Below are positions 62,056 through 64,000 of a stretch of DNA of 64,000 bases, piece after piece (the stretch's first letter is position 1; each line of letters begins with the position of its first letter). This DNA comes from CAXMRP01 sp965216515 (GTDB lineage Bacteria; Pseudomonadota; Alphaproteobacteria; Rhizobiales; Afifellaceae): NCBI GenBank assembly GCA_965216515.1, contig OZ244173.1, forward strand, positions 3,224,001 to 3,288,000, in the 5' to 3' direction. Below the pieces are notes generated by a model that did not search any database, was not told the DNA's origin, and saw only the letters and a list, made by a program, of their open reading frames with translations. Both the position numbers and the translations under genes were made by a program.

Positions 62056-63168
62056 TCAACCGGTTCCGATCCGCATCATCATTTGACGGCCGGCTCCGGT
62101 CCGGACCCTGATGAAGCCGGATATCCGTTCATCGAGCCGCGCATCGCCGGTATCGACCCACAGCCTTGGCTGCCGGAGCGCCAGAAGCTTATCTTCCGTG
62201 GCCAGCACGATCAGGCCGTCCCGCCCGGCTTTCTCGACAATCGGTTTGCTGATTTGCTGGTTGCCCCTGCCAAGAAGAAAACCTTGTTGACCCGTAACCC
62301 CCAGCACGATTCGAACCCGGCGGTCGCCGCTCAAGGCTTCCAGGTCACGGGCACGCGCATCGCGTGCAACAACATTGCCGCCGGCAAGTGCGTCAATTCC
62401 GAGAATCGTCGGCGTATGGCCGGCGGCTCGCATCACCGCGCCTGCGCTGGTTCCGGGTCCGACAACATAGAGGACATCCCGGTCCATTTCGCCGACAATG
62501 GACGTTGCGGCCTGGGCCAGCGCGGCCGCGGAGTCCTGCCGCCTCCCGCCCTTTGACGCCTGCATCAGATTCTTCAGTTCCGGAACACGGGCAAGGCCGA
62601 ACAATCGCGGTGTGATGATGCCGGCGCGCAGCGCTGCCTCATCGATATCCATGATCTCGGCCTCATCGTTCCAGCGGATTCTGCCGCCATCGGCAGCCAG
62701 GTTCGCCAGCGCCGAGCCGGCCGCGCCTGGTGAGACGGCAAACACGCCGGAATGCATCTTGACGCCGCACGGAATGCCGAGCATCGGGCGGCCGGCCGGC
62801 AGCACGCCTGCGATATCCCGCGCGGTTCCGTCGCCCCCGGCAAACATCACCAGATCGACGTCGCTCATGGCCGTGACAGCCCGGCAGGTGTCCTCGGCGG
62901 TGCCGGTCGGTCGTCCGATGTCCACGATATCCACTTTGAGGGGCAGGCCGACCGCCCAATCCGCGCCGAGCTTTCCGGCGGCGGCGGCGAGGCGGACATC
63001 GGGGGCAAGTGCCGCCAGTCGCTCCAGCGCAACGCGGGTGCGCAAGCCGGCGGTCGGCTTGGCCCCCAGGCGAAACGCCTCGGCAACCGCATCCGGACCG
63101 TCCGTGCCCTTGAGGCCCACGGCACCGCCGAGGCCGGCAAACGGGTTTACGATCAGTCCAATCCGCAT
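62056..63168 (-). CDS. ATP-NAD-kinase-family protein (AcoX-like)
   Basis: The 370-residue protein has MRIGLIVNPFAGLGGAVGLKG at the N-terminus and GGDGTARDIAG (111-121), the NAD-kinase/diacylglycerol-kinase GGDGT box, followed by LGIPCGVKMHSGVF. It resembles the AcoX-type ATP-NAD kinase relatives of uncertain activity. ATG 63168 is chosen; the frame continues upstream through the AKR gene but without support. It shares a divergent promoter region (operator site D) with the AKR gene. Confidence 0.85.
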   Translation of the reverse strand: MRIGLIVNPFAGLGGAVGLKGTDGPDAVAEAFRLGAKPTAGLRTRVALERLAALAPDVRLAAAAGKLGADWAVGLPLKVDIVDIGRPTGTAEDTCRAVTAMSDVDLVMFAGGDGTARDIAGVLPAGRPMLGIPCGVKMHSGVFAVSPGAAGSALANLAADGGRIRWNDEAEIMDIDEAALRAGIITPRLFGLARVPELKNLMQASKGGRRQDSAAALAQAATSIVGEMDRDVLYVVGPGTSAGAVMRAAGHTPTILGIDALAGGNVVARDARARDLEALSGDRRVRIVLGVTGQQGFLLGRGNQQISKPIVEKAGRDGLIVLATEDKLLALRQPRLWVDTGDARLDERISGFIRVRTGAGRQMMMRIGTG

Positions 63169-63211
63169 GACGACAATCTGGTAGTTCCGTGTTGAACGCG
63201 CAATCAAAATG

Positions 63212-63225
63212 CGCACAGATGTTCG
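63212..63225. promoter_or_regulatory. Operator site D (IclR-type regulon motif)
   Basis: CGCAC-AGAT-GTTCG (63212-63225), ending 15 bases before the aldo/keto reductase ATG and 43 bases before the divergent kinase-like start. Confidence 0.6.
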
Positions 63226-63240
63226 CAAAGGGAGAGTCAG

Positions 63241-64000
63241 ATGGATCCACAGCCGGCGCAGGTACAACTGGGTAAGGACGTCCGCATTCGCCGCCTCATC
63301 ACCGGCCTGTGGCAGGTCGCTGACCTGGAGCGGAATGGCAACGCCCTTGATCTGGAGGACGCCGCCGATGATTTGCTGGCCTATGCCCGCGCCGGTTTCG
63401 ACACATTCGATATGGCGGATCACTACGGCAGTGCCGAGATCGTCGCCGGCATGGTTCACAATGCGATGCGGCAAGCCGGCGAAGTGCCACCGACAATTCT
63501 GACGAAATGGTGCCCCGAGCCCGGGCCGATGACCGCCGGCATCGTACGCAAAGGTGTCGAAACCGCGCTGAACCGCCTCAAGGTTTCCGCTATCGATGTC
63601 ATGCAGTTCCACTGGTGGCGTTATGAATCGCCGGAATATCTTGACGCCCTGGCGCATCTGATGCGCCTGCGGGAGGAGGGTCTGATCCGCGAGATCGGGC
63701 TGACGAATTTCGATGCCGCCCATCTGCGGATGGTGGTCTCGAACGGAATCGAGATTGTATCGAATCAGGTGTGTTTTTCGCTCCTCGATCGGCGGGCGGC
63801 AGGTGAACTGTCACGCGTCGCTCTCGCCAATGACGTGGCCATTCTGGCCTTTGGGACACTGGCCGGCGGATTCCTTTCCGACAAATGGGTCGGCCGTGAA
63901 GAACCCGCGGACATCTCCGACTGGAGTGGGATGAAATACAAACGGTTTATCGACGCGGGCGGTGGATGGTCCCGGTTCCAGGGATTGATGAAGGCGGTGA
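63241..64000 (+). CDS. Aldo/keto reductase, partial (continues past window)
   Basis: The frame from ATG 63241 stays open to the window end, giving 253 complete codons. The catalytic Tyr lies in DMADHYGSAEIV. ILTKWCPEPG and IREIGLTNFDAAHLRMVV are family segments, as is QVCFSLLDRRAAGEL. It is an NAD(P)H-dependent oxidoreductase with unknown aldehyde or sugar substrate. AGGGAG lies seven bases upstream of the ATG, and operator site D is just before it. The C-terminus lies outside the window. Confidence 0.88.
   Translation, partial: MDPQPAQVQLGKDVRIRRLITGLWQVADLERNGNALDLEDAADDLLAYARAGFDTFDMADHYGSAEIVAGMVHNAMRQAGEVPPTILTKWCPEPGPMTAGIVRKGVETALNRLKVSAIDVMQFHWWRYESPEYLDALAHLMRLREEGLIREIGLTNFDAAHLRMVVSNGIEIVSNQVCFSLLDRRAAGELSRVALANDVAILAFGTLAGGFLSDKWVGREEPADISDWSGMKYKRFIDAGGGWSRFQGLMKAV

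Noticed and set aside
1..64000. CRISPR array or defence island
   Set aside because: No regularly spaced direct repeats and no Cas, restriction or toxin-antitoxin genes were recognised.

Overview
The window looks like a chromosomal segment of a moderately GC-rich alphaproteobacterium. The clues are the Caulobacter/rhizobial type Flp-pilus (cpa/tad) operon, the def-fmt-truA and dnaX-ybaB-recR clusters next to the small SRP RNA gene, and the rpmH-rnpA-yidC-engB-argB block. A more precise taxon cannot be read from the sequence. There is no IS element, prophage or CRISPR array. Most genes sit in tight runs, many with ATGA-type overlaps.

Layout. (1) 1-8.7 kb, + strand: Flp/Tad pilus biogenesis: end of the prepilin peptidase CpaA, then CpaB, secretin CpaC, lipoprotein CpaD, CpaE, the ATPase CpaF, TadB and TadC. 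A CtrA-like box precedes cpaB. (2) 8.8-23.1 kb: housekeeping. This holds truA, fmt, def, rmuC, recR, ybaB, dnaX, SRP RNA, argB, engB, yidC, rnpA and rpmH. Among them is an unexpected arginine-kinase-type phosphagen kinase (16.2-17.3 kb), plus a nucleotidyltransferase-fold protein and a HAD nucleotidase. (3) 23.5-30.1 kb: a TVP38 membrane protein overlapping a flavin disulfide-reductase homologue, a TPR-sulfotransferase translationally coupled to a histidine kinase, tRNA-Arg(ACG), and an exported EF-hand protein with an acidic tail. (4) 30.4-35.4 kb: one operon with a P-loop NTPase, an ABC-exporter-like protein whose ATPase domain has decayed, an acidic coiled-coil sensor kinase and an OmpR-type regulator. 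GTTCAT direct repeats with an 11-bp period lie upstream of this operon and of the EF-hand gene.

(5) 35.5-64 kb: a large catabolic region. It encodes four DapA-superfamily lyases, four SDRs, a class III aminotransferase with a semialdehyde dehydrogenase, a NodB-fold deacetylase, a CUT1-type ABC importer, and an IclR regulator. It also encodes an HcnA-HcnB-like iron-sulfur flavoprotein, two DadA-like oxidases, an Old Yellow Enzyme homologue, a 3-hydroxyacyl-CoA-dehydrogenase-like protein, a TIM-barrel isomerase, a divergent glycine-decarboxylase P-protein pair without T or H partners, an ATP-NAD-kinase-like protein and an aldo/keto reductase.

Five promoters in region 5 share a motif of the form CGCAC-N4-GTTCG, often with a further half-site 19 bp along. 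This suggests that one regulator, probably the local IclR protein, ties the dispersed units into a regulon. The importer and enzymes from 48.4 down to 37.95 kb form a ten-gene operon. The growth substrate cannot be named. The enzyme set points to a nitrogen-containing small molecule that is oxidised, cleaved by DapA-type lyases, and routed through a semialdehyde.
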